A stretch of DNA of 10,000 nucleotides, from assembly GCF_020217185.1 (NCBI RefSeq), contig NZ_JAIWNX010000104.1, positions 1 through 10,000 on the forward strand, read 5' to 3'. This document shows, piece by piece, positions 1 to 6,044 of the stretch; positions within the stretch are counted from its first letter, which is position 1; the number at the start of each line of letters is the position of its first letter. The translations under genes and the position numbers were made by a program. The stretch is from Asticcacaulis sp. Its GTDB lineage: Bacteria; Pseudomonadota; Alphaproteobacteria; Caulobacterales; Caulobacteraceae. Below the pieces are notes generated by a model, which searched no databases, was not told where the DNA came from, and was given only the letters and a program-made list of their open reading frames with translations.

Positions 1-1207
1 GAAAGAGATCAACCTGACCCAGCCGGTCAACGCCATCGCCCGCACGCCGGAAGAGGCGTTCAAGGCGGCGCATGAGGTCGGCTATCCCATCGTCATCCGC
101 CCGTCCTACGTGCTGGGGGGCCGCGCCATGGAAATCATCCGCGACGACGAGCAACTGACCCGCTATGTGCGCGAAGCCGTGCAGGTGTCGGGCGACTCGC
201 CGGTGCTGATCGACCAGTACTTAAGCGCCGCCATCGAAGTCGATGCCGATGCGCTGTCTGATGAAACCGGCGTGTTTGTCGCCGGCATCATGGAGCACAT
301 CGAAGAGGCCGGCGTGCATTCCGGCGACTCGGCCTGTTCGCTGCCGCCCTTCTCGCTGAAGCCGGAAACGGTGAAGGAGCTGGAGCGTCAGACGGTCGAG
401 CTGGCGAAGGCCCTTAAGGTCAAGGGGCTGATGAACGTGCAGTTCGCCATCATGAACCCCTATACCGACCCGAAGATCTATGTGCTGGAGGTCAATCCGC
501 GCGCCTCACGCACCGTGCCGTTCGTCGCCAAGACGCTGGGCAAGCCGCTGGCCGGGATCGCCGCCAAGGTCATGGCCGGTCAGTCCCTGTCGTCCTTCGG
601 CCTGACGCCGCGCGATTATCGCCACGTGGCGGTCAAGGAAGCCGTCTTCCCCTTCGCGCGCTTTGCCAATGTCGATACGGTGCTTGGGCCTGAGATGCGC
701 TCGACCGGTGAGGTCATGGGCCTCGACTGGGTGCGTGAGGGCGAAGAGATGATCGACGCCTTTGCCCGCGCCTTTGCCAAGTCACAACTGGGCGGCGGCA
801 CCAGACTGCCGACATCGGGCAAGCTGTTTGTCTCGGTCAAGGATCAGGACAAGCCGGTGATCGTTGAGGCCATCCGCACCCTGCTCAGCCTCGGCTTCGA
901 GGTGTGCGGCACGGCGGGCACGGCCGACTATCTGGCGGCGCAGGGCGTGAAAATCGACACCATCAAGAAGGTGCTCGAAGGCCGTCCCAACGTGCTCGAC
1001 GCTATCAAGAATGGCGAGATCGCGCTGGTCTTCAACACCACCGAAGGCAAGCAGGCCCTGCTCGACTCCTTCTCGATCCGCCGCACGACGCTGATGATGA
1101 AGATCCCCTACTACACCACGGCCAATGGCGCTGTGGCGGCGGTGCGGGCCATCGCGTCGGGCCTCAAAGGCGAACTGGACGTCCGCTCAATTCAGGAATA
1201 CGCATAA
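1..1207 (+). CDS. carB: Carbamoyl-phosphate synthase large subunit, C-terminal part
   Basis: The large subunit makes carbamoyl phosphate from glutamine-derived ammonia, bicarbonate and two ATP, feeding pyrimidine and arginine synthesis in the cytoplasm. The gene enters from the left; the frame is open from base 2 and about 401 C-terminal residues are visible of the roughly 1,070-1,100 usual for the family. The visible part begins in the second ATP-grasp domain ([14 protein letters not shown]). It contains [14 protein letters not shown] and the metal/ATP residues equivalent to E. coli Gln829, Glu841 and Asn843 (codons at 440, 488 and 494; motif EVNPRASRT). The MGS-like allosteric domain begins near base 820 (KLFVSVKD) and carries KVLEGRPN, whose first Lys (codon 968) matches the E. 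coli UMP-site Lys993. The ATG at 110 is internal, not the start. Nothing looks broken. The gene ends in TAA just before a terminator. Confidence 0.97.
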   Translation, partial: KEINLTQPVNAIARTPEEAFKAAHEVGYPIVIRPSYVLGGRAMEIIRDDEQLTRYVREAVQVSGDSPVLIDQYLSAAIEVDADALSDETGVFVAGIMEHIEEAGVHSGDSACSLPPFSLKPETVKELERQTVELAKALKVKGLMNVQFAIMNPYTDPKIYVLEVNPRASRTVPFVAKTLGKPLAGIAAKVMAGQSLSSFGLTPRDYRHVAVKEAVFPFARFANVDTVLGPEMRSTGEVMGLDWVREGEEMIDAFARAFAKSQLGGGTRLPTSGKLFVSVKDQDKPVIVEAIRTLLSLGFEVCGTAGTADYLAAQGVKIDTIKKVLEGRPNVLDAIKNGEIALVFNTTEGKQALLDSFSIRRTTLMMKIPYYTTANGAVAAVRAIASGLKGELDVRSIQEYA

Positions 1208-1211
1208 CGAA

Positions 1212-1245
1212 CAAAGCCCCGGTGAAAACTGGGGCTTTGCTTTTC
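1212..1245 (+). terminator. Intrinsic terminator of carB
   Basis: CAAAGCCCC (1212-1220) pairs with GGGGCTTTG (1231-1239). The stem extends inward by GGT/ACT (one G-U pair) to a GAAA tetraloop at 1224-1227, and is followed by CTTTTC. It starts 4 bases after the carB stop codon. Confidence 0.9.
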
Positions 1246-1258
1246 GTGCGGGACCTTC

Positions 1259-1286
1259 ATACCTCCCCAGCTTGCCGGGGAGGTAT
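1259..1286. repeat. Intergenic 10-bp-arm palindrome (REP-like)
   Basis: ATACCTCCCC (1259-1268) and GGGGAGGTAT (1277-1286) are perfect inverted arms around an 8-base loop. It lies between the carB terminator and the stop codon of the minus-strand regulator gene. No T-run follows on either strand, so it is not a classical terminator, although it could stall or protect the 3' end of the minus-strand transcript. CCTCCCC/GGGGAGG palindromes look like a dispersed intergenic repeat, but only one copy is visible here. Confidence 0.6.
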
Positions 1287-1292
1287 AGGCTC

Positions 1293-1598
1293 TTACCCCG
1301 CTTCGTCGATCAGGCGGCGCATGGCGTCGAGATAATCGACAAAGGCGGCGCGGCCCGCTTCGGTGAGCGTGATGGTCGTTACCGGCTTCTTGCCGACAAA
1401 GGCCTTGTCCACCGTGACGTAGTTCGCCTCTTCCAGCTTGCGCACCTGCACCGACAGATTGCCGTCCGTGGATTGCGTCTTGGCTTTTAGCGTCGTGAAG
1501 TCCGCCGACCCGGCTGTCGAAAGAAAGGCCATGATGCCCAGCCTCAGACGGCCATGGATAACGTCGTCGATACGCTCGATATTGAACTCATCCGGCAT
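1293..1598 (-). CDS. Small winged-helix transcriptional regulator
   Basis: This 101-residue protein is essentially one winged-helix DNA-binding domain, of the type found in MarR/ArsR-like single-domain regulators (the HTH_34 kind). Residues 14-30 form the first helix (HGRLRLGIMAFLSTAG). Residues 33-41 and 44-58 form the helix-turn-helix, with DGNLSVQVRKLEEANYV covering the recognition helix and its end. Residues 60-79 form the wing, ending in the conserved turn TLTEAGR, and the rest is a C-terminal helix likely used for dimerisation. There is no effector domain and no metal-binding cysteine set. The gene starts 3 bases after the stop of the membrane-protein gene, with its ribosome site inside that gene, so the two are cotranscribed and probably translationally coupled. 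By analogy with such pairs it probably controls its own operon; the ligand is unknown. Confidence 0.85.
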   Translation of the reverse strand: MPDEFNIERIDDVIHGRLRLGIMAFLSTAGSADFTTLKAKTQSTDGNLSVQVRKLEEANYVTVDKAFVGKKPVTTITLTEAGRAAFVDYLDAMRRLIDEAG

Positions 1599-1601
1599 GT
1601 C

Positions 1602-2216
1602 TCAGCCCTCCGATGAGCGCATGAGAACCAGGCCCGGAATGGTGGCAATGAGGGTCAGGGTGATGGCATAGCCCAGCATCTGGAGCGGCTGACCGCCGAC
1701 AAAGGCGAGGAAGGGCGCGCTGGCAAAACTGAGCAGGCCCACGCCCGCCATCCACTTTCGGCCCGACAGGACCGAGACGACCCACCAGCCAACGCCATAG
1801 AGGATAACGATAGCCGGCGCGATCAACGGCTGCATCTGCTCCATGGCCTTCATCCCGACCGCCGCCGCCGTCAAGGTAACGAACAGGGCGAAGATGGCAA
1901 AACCGACGCCCGACCACACCGAACCGATGGCACGGTTCATGGCATTGCCGACCCCATAGCGGCGCTTCGACGCAGCGATTGAGGCAATACACAGGACGGC
2001 ATAGATGGCCGCCGCTACGCCCCAGTTCAGGGCCAGAAACCACGGATTGGGAACCGTGAGAACACCGTCCAAAATCAAATACTGCACCACGGCCGCCGCC
2101 GAGAAACAGATGCCGGCCCAAAAGAGCGCGCCGCCGTTCATGACCGGGGCGCGCCCGCCATCCAGAGCCAGAGACTTGAGATAGTCGATGTCGCTTTTAA
2201 GTGCGTTAGAGTCCAT
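1602..2216 (-). CDS. Six-segment integral membrane protein, function unknown
   Basis: This 204-residue protein has a short charged N-terminus (MDSNALKSDIDYLKSLALDG). About six hydrophobic segments follow at residues 29-49, 60-82, 99-121, 131-150, 154-174 and 178-199. Basic residues (SKRRYG, residues 83-88) sit after the second segment, which suggests that loop is cytoplasmic. The N-terminus resembles membrane proteins paired with small winged-helix regulators in alphaproteobacteria. I see no catalytic or transport motif and assign no function. The start is supported by GGAGGGG 8 bases upstream (2231-2225, minus strand). The regulator gene follows after 3 bases. It is divergent from the peptidase gene, sharing a 208-base region that holds the tandem repeat at 2291-2321. 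Confidence 0.85.
   Translation of the reverse strand: MDSNALKSDIDYLKSLALDGGRAPVMNGGALFWAGICFSAAAVVQYLILDGVLTVPNPWFLALNWGVAAAIYAVLCIASIAASKRRYGVGNAMNRAIGSVWSGVGFAIFALFVTLTAAAVGMKAMEQMQPLIAPAIVILYGVGWWVVSVLSGRKWMAGVGLLSFASAPFLAFVGGQPLQMLGYAITLTLIATIPGLVLMRSSEG
1606..1611 (-). promoter_or_regulatory. Ribosome binding site inside the upstream gene
   Basis: On the minus strand GGAGGG (1611 to 1606) lies 7 bases before the ATG of the regulator gene and inside the last codons of the membrane-protein gene (stop at 1604-1602). It fixes the regulator start at 1598 and suggests coupled translation. Confidence 0.75.
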
Positions 2217-2290
2217 TGGGTTTGCCCCTCCATAAGGCAGCGTTTGATGTCGTCAGGGCCCTCTGTGTGAGCGGCCTGAGCTTGTTATGA

Positions 2291-2321
2291 ATGAAGTGCT
2301 TTATTTTGTAAAGTGCTTTAC
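2291..2321. promoter_or_regulatory. Tandem operator-like repeat between divergent genes
   Basis: AAGTGCTTTA occurs twice, at 2294-2303 and 2311-2320, exactly 17 bp apart. The second copy is embedded in the palindrome GTAAAG-TG-CTTTAC (2308-2321). The first sits in a weaker version of the same 14-mer (2291-2304, 11/14 identical). The stretch is locally AT-rich in the 208-base gap between the membrane-protein gene and the peptidase gene. I infer a pair of regulator sites; the regulator could be the neighbouring winged-helix protein, but nothing proves it. No convincing -35/-10 pair is placed with confidence. TTGCCA (2373-2378) with TTAGTT (2397-2402), 18 bases apart, is a weak candidate for the peptidase promoter. 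I see nothing else in the gap. Confidence 0.45.
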
Positions 2322-2424
2322 GCGCAGCCATCATTACATTTTCGTAAGATTGCCGTCCGGGCTTGCCAAAGGGGCCAAAGCCGGGGTTAGTTTCAGGCAA
2401 AACCAACCTCGGGAAACCCTCCAC

Positions 2425-4611
2425 ATGTCAAACACGTCCTTGTCGCGTCAGGCCTTGCGCATGGCCGCCTCGCTGCTCATCTTGGGTGCCATGCCCCTCA
2501 CCTCGCAGGCCCAGATGACCAATATCACCACCGTCGCCAAATCCACTCCGGCCAATCCCGCCACCCTGACGCCGGACGCCGCCGATCCGCGTCAGTATCT
2601 GGAAGAGGTCGAGGGCGAAAAATCCCTCGCCTGGGTCAAGGCGCAGAACGAGCGCAGCCTGAAAAGCCTGATGGCCGATCCGCGCTTTGCGCAATACGAA
2701 GCCGATGTGCTGAAAATCGTCGAAGCCACCGACCGCATCCCGTCACCCGGCTTTGCCAATGGCGGCTTCATCGACAATTTCTGGCAGGACAAGGATCATG
2801 TGCGCGGCATCTGGCGCCGCACGGACAAGGCCTCTTATCTGGCCGGGGCACCCAAATGGGACATCCTGCTGGACTTCGACGCGCTCGCCAAGGCGGAAGG
2901 TCAGAACTGGGTCTATAAGGGCGCGTCGTGCCTGCCGCCGCAAAACACCCGCTGCCTGATCAACCTGTCGAACGGTGGCAAGGACGCCGTGACGGTGCGC
3001 GAATACGACCTGACGACCAAGAGCTTCGTCGAAGGCGGCTTCACCCTGCCCGAAGGCAAGCAGATCGTCACCTGGAAGGACAAGGACACGCTCTATGTGG
3101 CGCGCGAATGGGCGCCGGGCGAGGTCACGCCGTCGGGCTACGCCTTCGTCACCAAGGTGCTCAAGCGCGGTCAGAGCCTCGATCAGGCGGTAGAAATCCA
3201 TCGCGGGGCCAAGACCGACATGATGGCCTATCGCACCGTGCTGCGCGACATCGACGGCAACTACGTCATGGACTATGCCGAGCGCCGCCCCAGCTTCTTT
3301 GAGACCGATACGACCTGGTTCACCGAGGCGGGCGAAGTGAAGCTGCCCCTGCCGCTGACCTCGGAAATGAACGCCTACTATAAGGGTCAGGCCGTCTTTT
3401 CGCTGAAAGACGACTGGACCAGCGCCAAGGGCACGAAATACCCCTCCGGCGCGGTGATCGCCTTTGACCTGAAGGCCGCACTGAAAGACCCTAAAAACGT
3501 CGAGCCTTCGGTGATCTTCGCCCCGAACGATCATCAGAGCGTCGCCGGCATCGGTCAGACGAAGAACCATCTGGTGCTGTCGATCCTGTCCAACGTCACC
3601 GGTCAGGTACAGTCGGTGAGCCTCGTCAATGGCCAATGGGTGCTGAAACCCCTGCCCCTGCCGGAAAATTCGTCGCTCAGCCTCGGTTCGACCGATGACG
3701 AGTCGGATCAGTTGTTCGCCTGGTCCACGGGCTATCTGCAACCCTCGACCCTGTACATCGCCGACGCCGACAAGACGACGGTGACCAAGCTGAAGGCCAG
3801 CCCTGAACGCTTCAATGCTGAGGGCCTGAAGGTCGAGCAGCACTGGGCCACCTCGAAGGATGGCACCAGGGTGCCGTATTTTGTGGTGATGAAAAAGGAC
3901 ACCAAGCTGGACGGCAATACGCCGACCCTGCTCTACGCCTATGGCGGCTTTGAAATCTCGCTGACCCCGTCCTATTCGGGGGCGATTGGCAAGCTGTGGC
4001 TGGAAAAGGGCGGCGCCTATGTGCTGGCCAATATCCGCGGCGGCGGGGAGTTCGGACCCAAGTGGCACGAAGCGGGCCTCAAGACCAGGCGTCAGGTCAT
4101 CTATGACGATTTTCAGGCCGTGGCCGAAGATCTGATCAAGAGCAAGATCACCTCGCCGCGTCGTCTGGGTATCATGGGCGGCTCGAACGGCGGGTTGCTG
4201 ATGGGCGTGCAACTGACGCAGCGCCCGGACCTGTGGAACGCCGTCGTGGTGCAGGTGCCGCTGCTCGACATGCTGCGCTATCACACGCTTCTGGCCGGAG
4301 CCTCGTGGCAGGGCGAATATGGCCGGCCGGACGTGCCGGAAGAAGCCGCCTTCCTCAAGACCATCTCGCCCTATCACAACCTGAAGGCCGGGGTGAAATA
4401 TCCGGAGCCCTTCTTCGTCACTTCAACCAAGGATGACCGCGTCCATCCGGGCCACGCCCGCAAGATGGCCGCGCTGATGGGGGATATGGGCCTGCCCTTC
4501 CTCTATTACGAAAACACCGACGGCGGCCACTCCGCAGCCGCCAACCTCAAGGAAACCGCCAAGCGGAACGCTCTGGAATATACCTATCTGGCGCAGAAGC
4601 TGATGGATTAA
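2425..4611 (+). CDS. Exported prolyl oligopeptidase, family S9A
   Basis: This 728-residue serine peptidase is expected to cleave short proline-containing peptides in the periplasm. Residues 1-29 form a signal peptide (arginines at 8 and 12, hydrophobic core, likely cleavage after SQA at 27-29). Residues about 50-75 match the family N-terminus (DPRQYLEEVEGEKSLAWVKAQNE). The middle, roughly 110-470, should be the seven-bladed propeller. The alpha/beta-hydrolase domain follows, with YGGF (Tyr506, oxyanion), NIRGGGEFG, nucleophile Ser587 in GGSNGG, Asp670 in DDRV with substrate-binding Arg672, and His702 in GGHSA. These correspond to porcine POP Tyr473, Ser554, Asp641, Arg643 and His680. Length is typical of the family. 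I chose the ATG at 2425 because it begins directly with the signal peptide; an in-frame ATG at 2287 would put 46 unlikely residues in front and run through the operator repeat. The ribosome site is weak. The exact natural substrate is not visible. Confidence 0.93.
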   Translation: MSNTSLSRQALRMAASLLILGAMPLTSQAQMTNITTVAKSTPANPATLTPDAADPRQYLEEVEGEKSLAWVKAQNERSLKSLMADPRFAQYEADVLKIVEATDRIPSPGFANGGFIDNFWQDKDHVRGIWRRTDKASYLAGAPKWDILLDFDALAKAEGQNWVYKGASCLPPQNTRCLINLSNGGKDAVTVREYDLTTKSFVEGGFTLPEGKQIVTWKDKDTLYVAREWAPGEVTPSGYAFVTKVLKRGQSLDQAVEIHRGAKTDMMAYRTVLRDIDGNYVMDYAERRPSFFETDTTWFTEAGEVKLPLPLTSEMNAYYKGQAVFSLKDDWTSAKGTKYPSGAVIAFDLKAALKDPKNVEPSVIFAPNDHQSVAGIGQTKNHLVLSILSNVTGQVQSVSLVNGQWVLKPLPLPENSSLSLGSTDDESDQLFAWSTGYLQPSTLYIADADKTTVTKLKASPERFNAEGLKVEQHWATSKDGTRVPYFVVMKKDTKLDGNTPTLLYAYGGFEISLTPSYSGAIGKLWLEKGGAYVLANIRGGGEFGPKWHEAGLKTRRQVIYDDFQAVAEDLIKSKITSPRRLGIMGGSNGGLLMGVQLTQRPDLWNAVVVQVPLLDMLRYHTLLAGASWQGEYGRPDVPEEAAFLKTISPYHNLKAGVKYPEPFFVTSTKDDRVHPGHARKMAALMGDMGLPFLYYENTDGGHSAAANLKETAKRNALEYTYLAQKLMD

Positions 4612-4618
4612 ACCCAAA

Positions 4619-4650
4619 CCCCTCTTCCCGTCGGAAGAGGGGGTTTTCTT
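4619..4650 (+). terminator. Intrinsic terminator of the peptidase gene
   Basis: CCCCTCTTCC (4619-4628) pairs perfectly with GGAAGAGGGG (4633-4642) around a CGTC loop, followed by GTTTTCTT. It starts 8 bases after the stop codon. A weaker imperfect hairpin (4651-4675, CCCTATCG with CGATAAGGG) and a small palindrome CGATCTGATCG (4677-4687) follow, before the lipoprotein gene. Confidence 0.92.
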
Positions 4651-4742
4651 CCCTATCGTTAATCTTCGATAAGGGGCGATCTGATCGTTTCCTTACGCGC
4701 GGGCTGATACCTCCGAAGAACAACTGAAGGAGGATCACCCCC

Positions 4743-5138
4743 ATGCGCAAGATCGCCACCGCCGTCGCCCTGATGACGCTGACCGCCGCCTCTCTGTCGG
4801 CCTGCTCCAAGCCCGAAGCCCAGCAGGCCGTCGAAGAGGTACAGGAAACCACGTCTGAAATCGCCACCGACGCCAAGGACGCCATGTCCTCGGCCGCCGC
4901 TGATTTCGCCGTCTCCGACCCGATCAGCTATACCTGCGCATTGGGCACCAAGCTGTCGGTCGTCTTTTCCAACGACAAGGCCGATGTGACGGTGCTGTCC
5001 GACAACAACCGCAAGCTCACCCTGCTGAAAACCACTGCCGGCGACGGCACCCTCTATCAGACCGAAGGCTACAGCCTGCACACCAAGGGCAATGACGCCA
5101 CCTGGGGCTCGGCGGACGAAGCCTGCACTAAGGGGTAA
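4743..5138 (+). CDS. Small lipoprotein with MliC-like domain
   Basis: This is a 131-residue lipoprotein. Residues 1-20 form a lipoprotein signal with lipobox LSAC and acylated Cys21. Residues 22-57 form an acidic, alanine-rich, probably helical tether. Residues 60-131 resemble the MliC/PliC domain (inhibitors of C-type lysozyme). SYTCALGTKLSVVF gives the first strand, and Cys65 and Cys128 are placed like the family disulfide. GYSLHTKGNDATW (110-121) matches the family's KG-x-A strand, including the Lys-Gly pair (115-116). The family's SGARY inhibitory loop is not kept: the same place reads AGDGTLY (99-105), so lysozyme inhibition is uncertain. The ribosome site is strong (AAGGAGG, 4727-4733, 9 bases before ATG). 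It would be anchored in the periplasm, probably at the outer membrane. It has its own upstream region after the peptidase terminator and lies 40 bases before iclR. Confidence 0.82.
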   Translation: MRKIATAVALMTLTAASLSACSKPEAQQAVEEVQETTSEIATDAKDAMSSAAADFAVSDPISYTCALGTKLSVVFSNDKADVTVLSDNNRKLTLLKTTAGDGTLYQTEGYSLHTKGNDATWGSADEACTKG

Positions 5139-5143
5139 ACCCT

Positions 5144-5172
5144 TTGACGGGGCGGCATTTTGGAAATAGTTT
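5144..5172 (+). promoter_or_regulatory. Putative iclR promoter
   Basis: TTGACG (5144-5149) is a good -35 for the housekeeping sigma factor of alphaproteobacteria. With a 17-base spacer the -10 is TAGTTT (5167-5172), a weak match lying inside the IclR box. Transcription would then start about at 5179, which is the iclR ATG itself. No ribosome site precedes that ATG, which fits a leaderless mRNA. Confidence 0.5.
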
Positions 5173-5175
5173 CCA
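5161..5175. promoter_or_regulatory. IclR box over the iclR promoter
   Basis: TGGAAATAGTTTCCA matches the E. coli IclR consensus TGGAAATNATTTCCA at 13 of the 14 defined positions, with perfect 6-bp arms TGGAAA/TTTCCA. It covers the -10 region and ends 3 bases before the iclR ATG, an ideal place for autorepression. The consensus is established knowledge; binding by this protein is inferred. Confidence 0.85.
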
Positions 5176-5178
5176 TTT

Positions 5179-6027
5179 ATGGCCAGCTCACCCCAACCCA
5201 CCCCGTCCCGCCCGCGTGGTCGCCCGCGCGAAGACCGGCTGAAACCCGACGCCCCGGCGACCAATCAGTCGCTGGAAAAGGCGTTGGGCCTGCTGAAAGT
5301 CCTGTCGGCCCACGACGGGATGAGCCTGACCGAACTGTCGCGTGAGGCGGGGCTGGCCGCCTCGACGGCGCACCGGCTTCTGGCCACCTTGTCGGCGCAC
5401 GATCTGGTCAGTTGGGACGAGCCGTCGCAGAAATGGTCCATCGGCATCGAGGCCTTGCGCATCGGCATGGCCTTTCAGCGCCGCAACCGCATCCTCACCG
5501 CCGGGCGGCCGGAAATGCTGCGCCTGATGGAGGCGACGGGCGAGACGGTCAATCTGGCCATGCTCGACGGCTTCGAAGTGGTGTTCGTGGCGCAGGTCGA
5601 GTGCGAGGCCCCCATCCGCGCCTTTTTCCGCATCGGCGACCGCCGCTCGGCCCATGCGTCGGGCATCGGCAAGGCCCTGCTGGCGCAGCTTGAGGACCGC
5701 ACTCTGGAGGCCCTGCTGAAACGCCGCGACCTGCCGCAATACACGCCCAAGACCCTGATTACCCCCGAAGCCCTACGCGGCGACCTGAGCGCCATCCGGG
5801 CGCGCGGCTGGTCGCTGGACGACGAAGAGGCCCATATCGGTATGCGCTGCGTCGCCGCACCGGTATTCAATGAATATGGCGAAGCGCGCGCCGGGATATC
5901 GCTGTCCGGCTCGTCCTTACGCCTCAGCGATGACCGCCTGCCGCAACTGGCGCAACAGGTGCGCGAAACCGCCGCCCGCATCACGGACCTGATCGGCGGA
6001 CACCTGTTGAGCCCCGTCTCCCTGTAA
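5179..6027 (+). CDS. iclR: IclR-family regulator, close to E. coli IclR
   Basis: This 282-residue regulator is close to E. coli IclR, which represses glyoxylate-bypass genes. Residues about 30-90 form the winged helix-turn-helix; the recognition helix region (LAASTAHRLLATL) closely follows E. coli LPNSTTHRLLTTM. The effector domain shows GETVNLAMLD, HASGIGKALLAQL, SLDDEEAHIGMRC and ISLSGSS. Asp214, Cys224, Ser241 and Ser243 match E. coli Asp212, Cys222, Ser239 and Ser241 with a constant offset of two. Hydrophobic pocket positions differ (Leu143 to Pro145, Ala161 to Ile163, Leu220 to Met222). Residues 1-29 are an extra Pro/Arg-rich tail with the AT-hook core PRGRP (residues 12-16). The start is the ATG touching the operator, with no ribosome site; the next in-frame Met is residue 48, inside the DNA-binding domain. 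The gene converges on glcB, 17 bases away, and probably regulates it and itself. Confidence 0.93.
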   Translation: MASSPQPTPSRPRGRPREDRLKPDAPATNQSLEKALGLLKVLSAHDGMSLTELSREAGLAASTAHRLLATLSAHDLVSWDEPSQKWSIGIEALRIGMAFQRRNRILTAGRPEMLRLMEATGETVNLAMLDGFEVVFVAQVECEAPIRAFFRIGDRRSAHASGIGKALLAQLEDRTLEALLKRRDLPQYTPKTLITPEALRGDLSAIRARGWSLDDEEAHIGMRCVAAPVFNEYGEARAGISLSGSSLRLSDDRLPQLAQQVRETAARITDLIGGHLLSPVSL

Positions 6028-6041
6028 CCGAGAGAGACGGG
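6013..6041. terminator. Shared hairpin at the iclR/glcB convergent ends
   Basis: CCCGTCTC (6013-6020) and GAGACGGG (6034-6041) are perfect 8-bp arms around a 13-base loop holding the iclR stop codon (6025-6027). The right arm ends 3 bases from the glcB stop. Neither strand has a U-run after it, so efficient intrinsic termination is uncertain. It is the only structure in the 17-base gap. Confidence 0.5.
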
Positions 6042-6044
6042 AAG

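Noticed and set aside
2334..2347. TTAC-N6-GTAA dyad upstream of the peptidase
   Set aside because: Four-base arms are too short to distinguish from chance in an AT-rich stretch.
2287..2424. Longer N-terminus for the peptidase from ATG 2287
   Set aside because: It would put 46 residues ahead of a clear signal peptide and run through the operator-like repeat.
2743..4377. 544-codon open frame antisense to the peptidase gene
   Set aside because: The plus-strand gene has a signal peptide, full catalytic triad and terminator. The antisense frame has a composition typical of GC-rich shadow frames and no recognisable domain.
5130..5145. Small hairpin over the lipoprotein stop codon as terminator
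   Set aside because: The stem AAGGGG/CCCTTT has only six pairs including one G-U and no U-run after it; its right arm overlaps the putative iclR -35.
5188..5739. 183-codon open frame antisense to iclR
   Set aside because: It is Gln/Arg-rich low-information sequence overlapping a well-conserved IclR gene.
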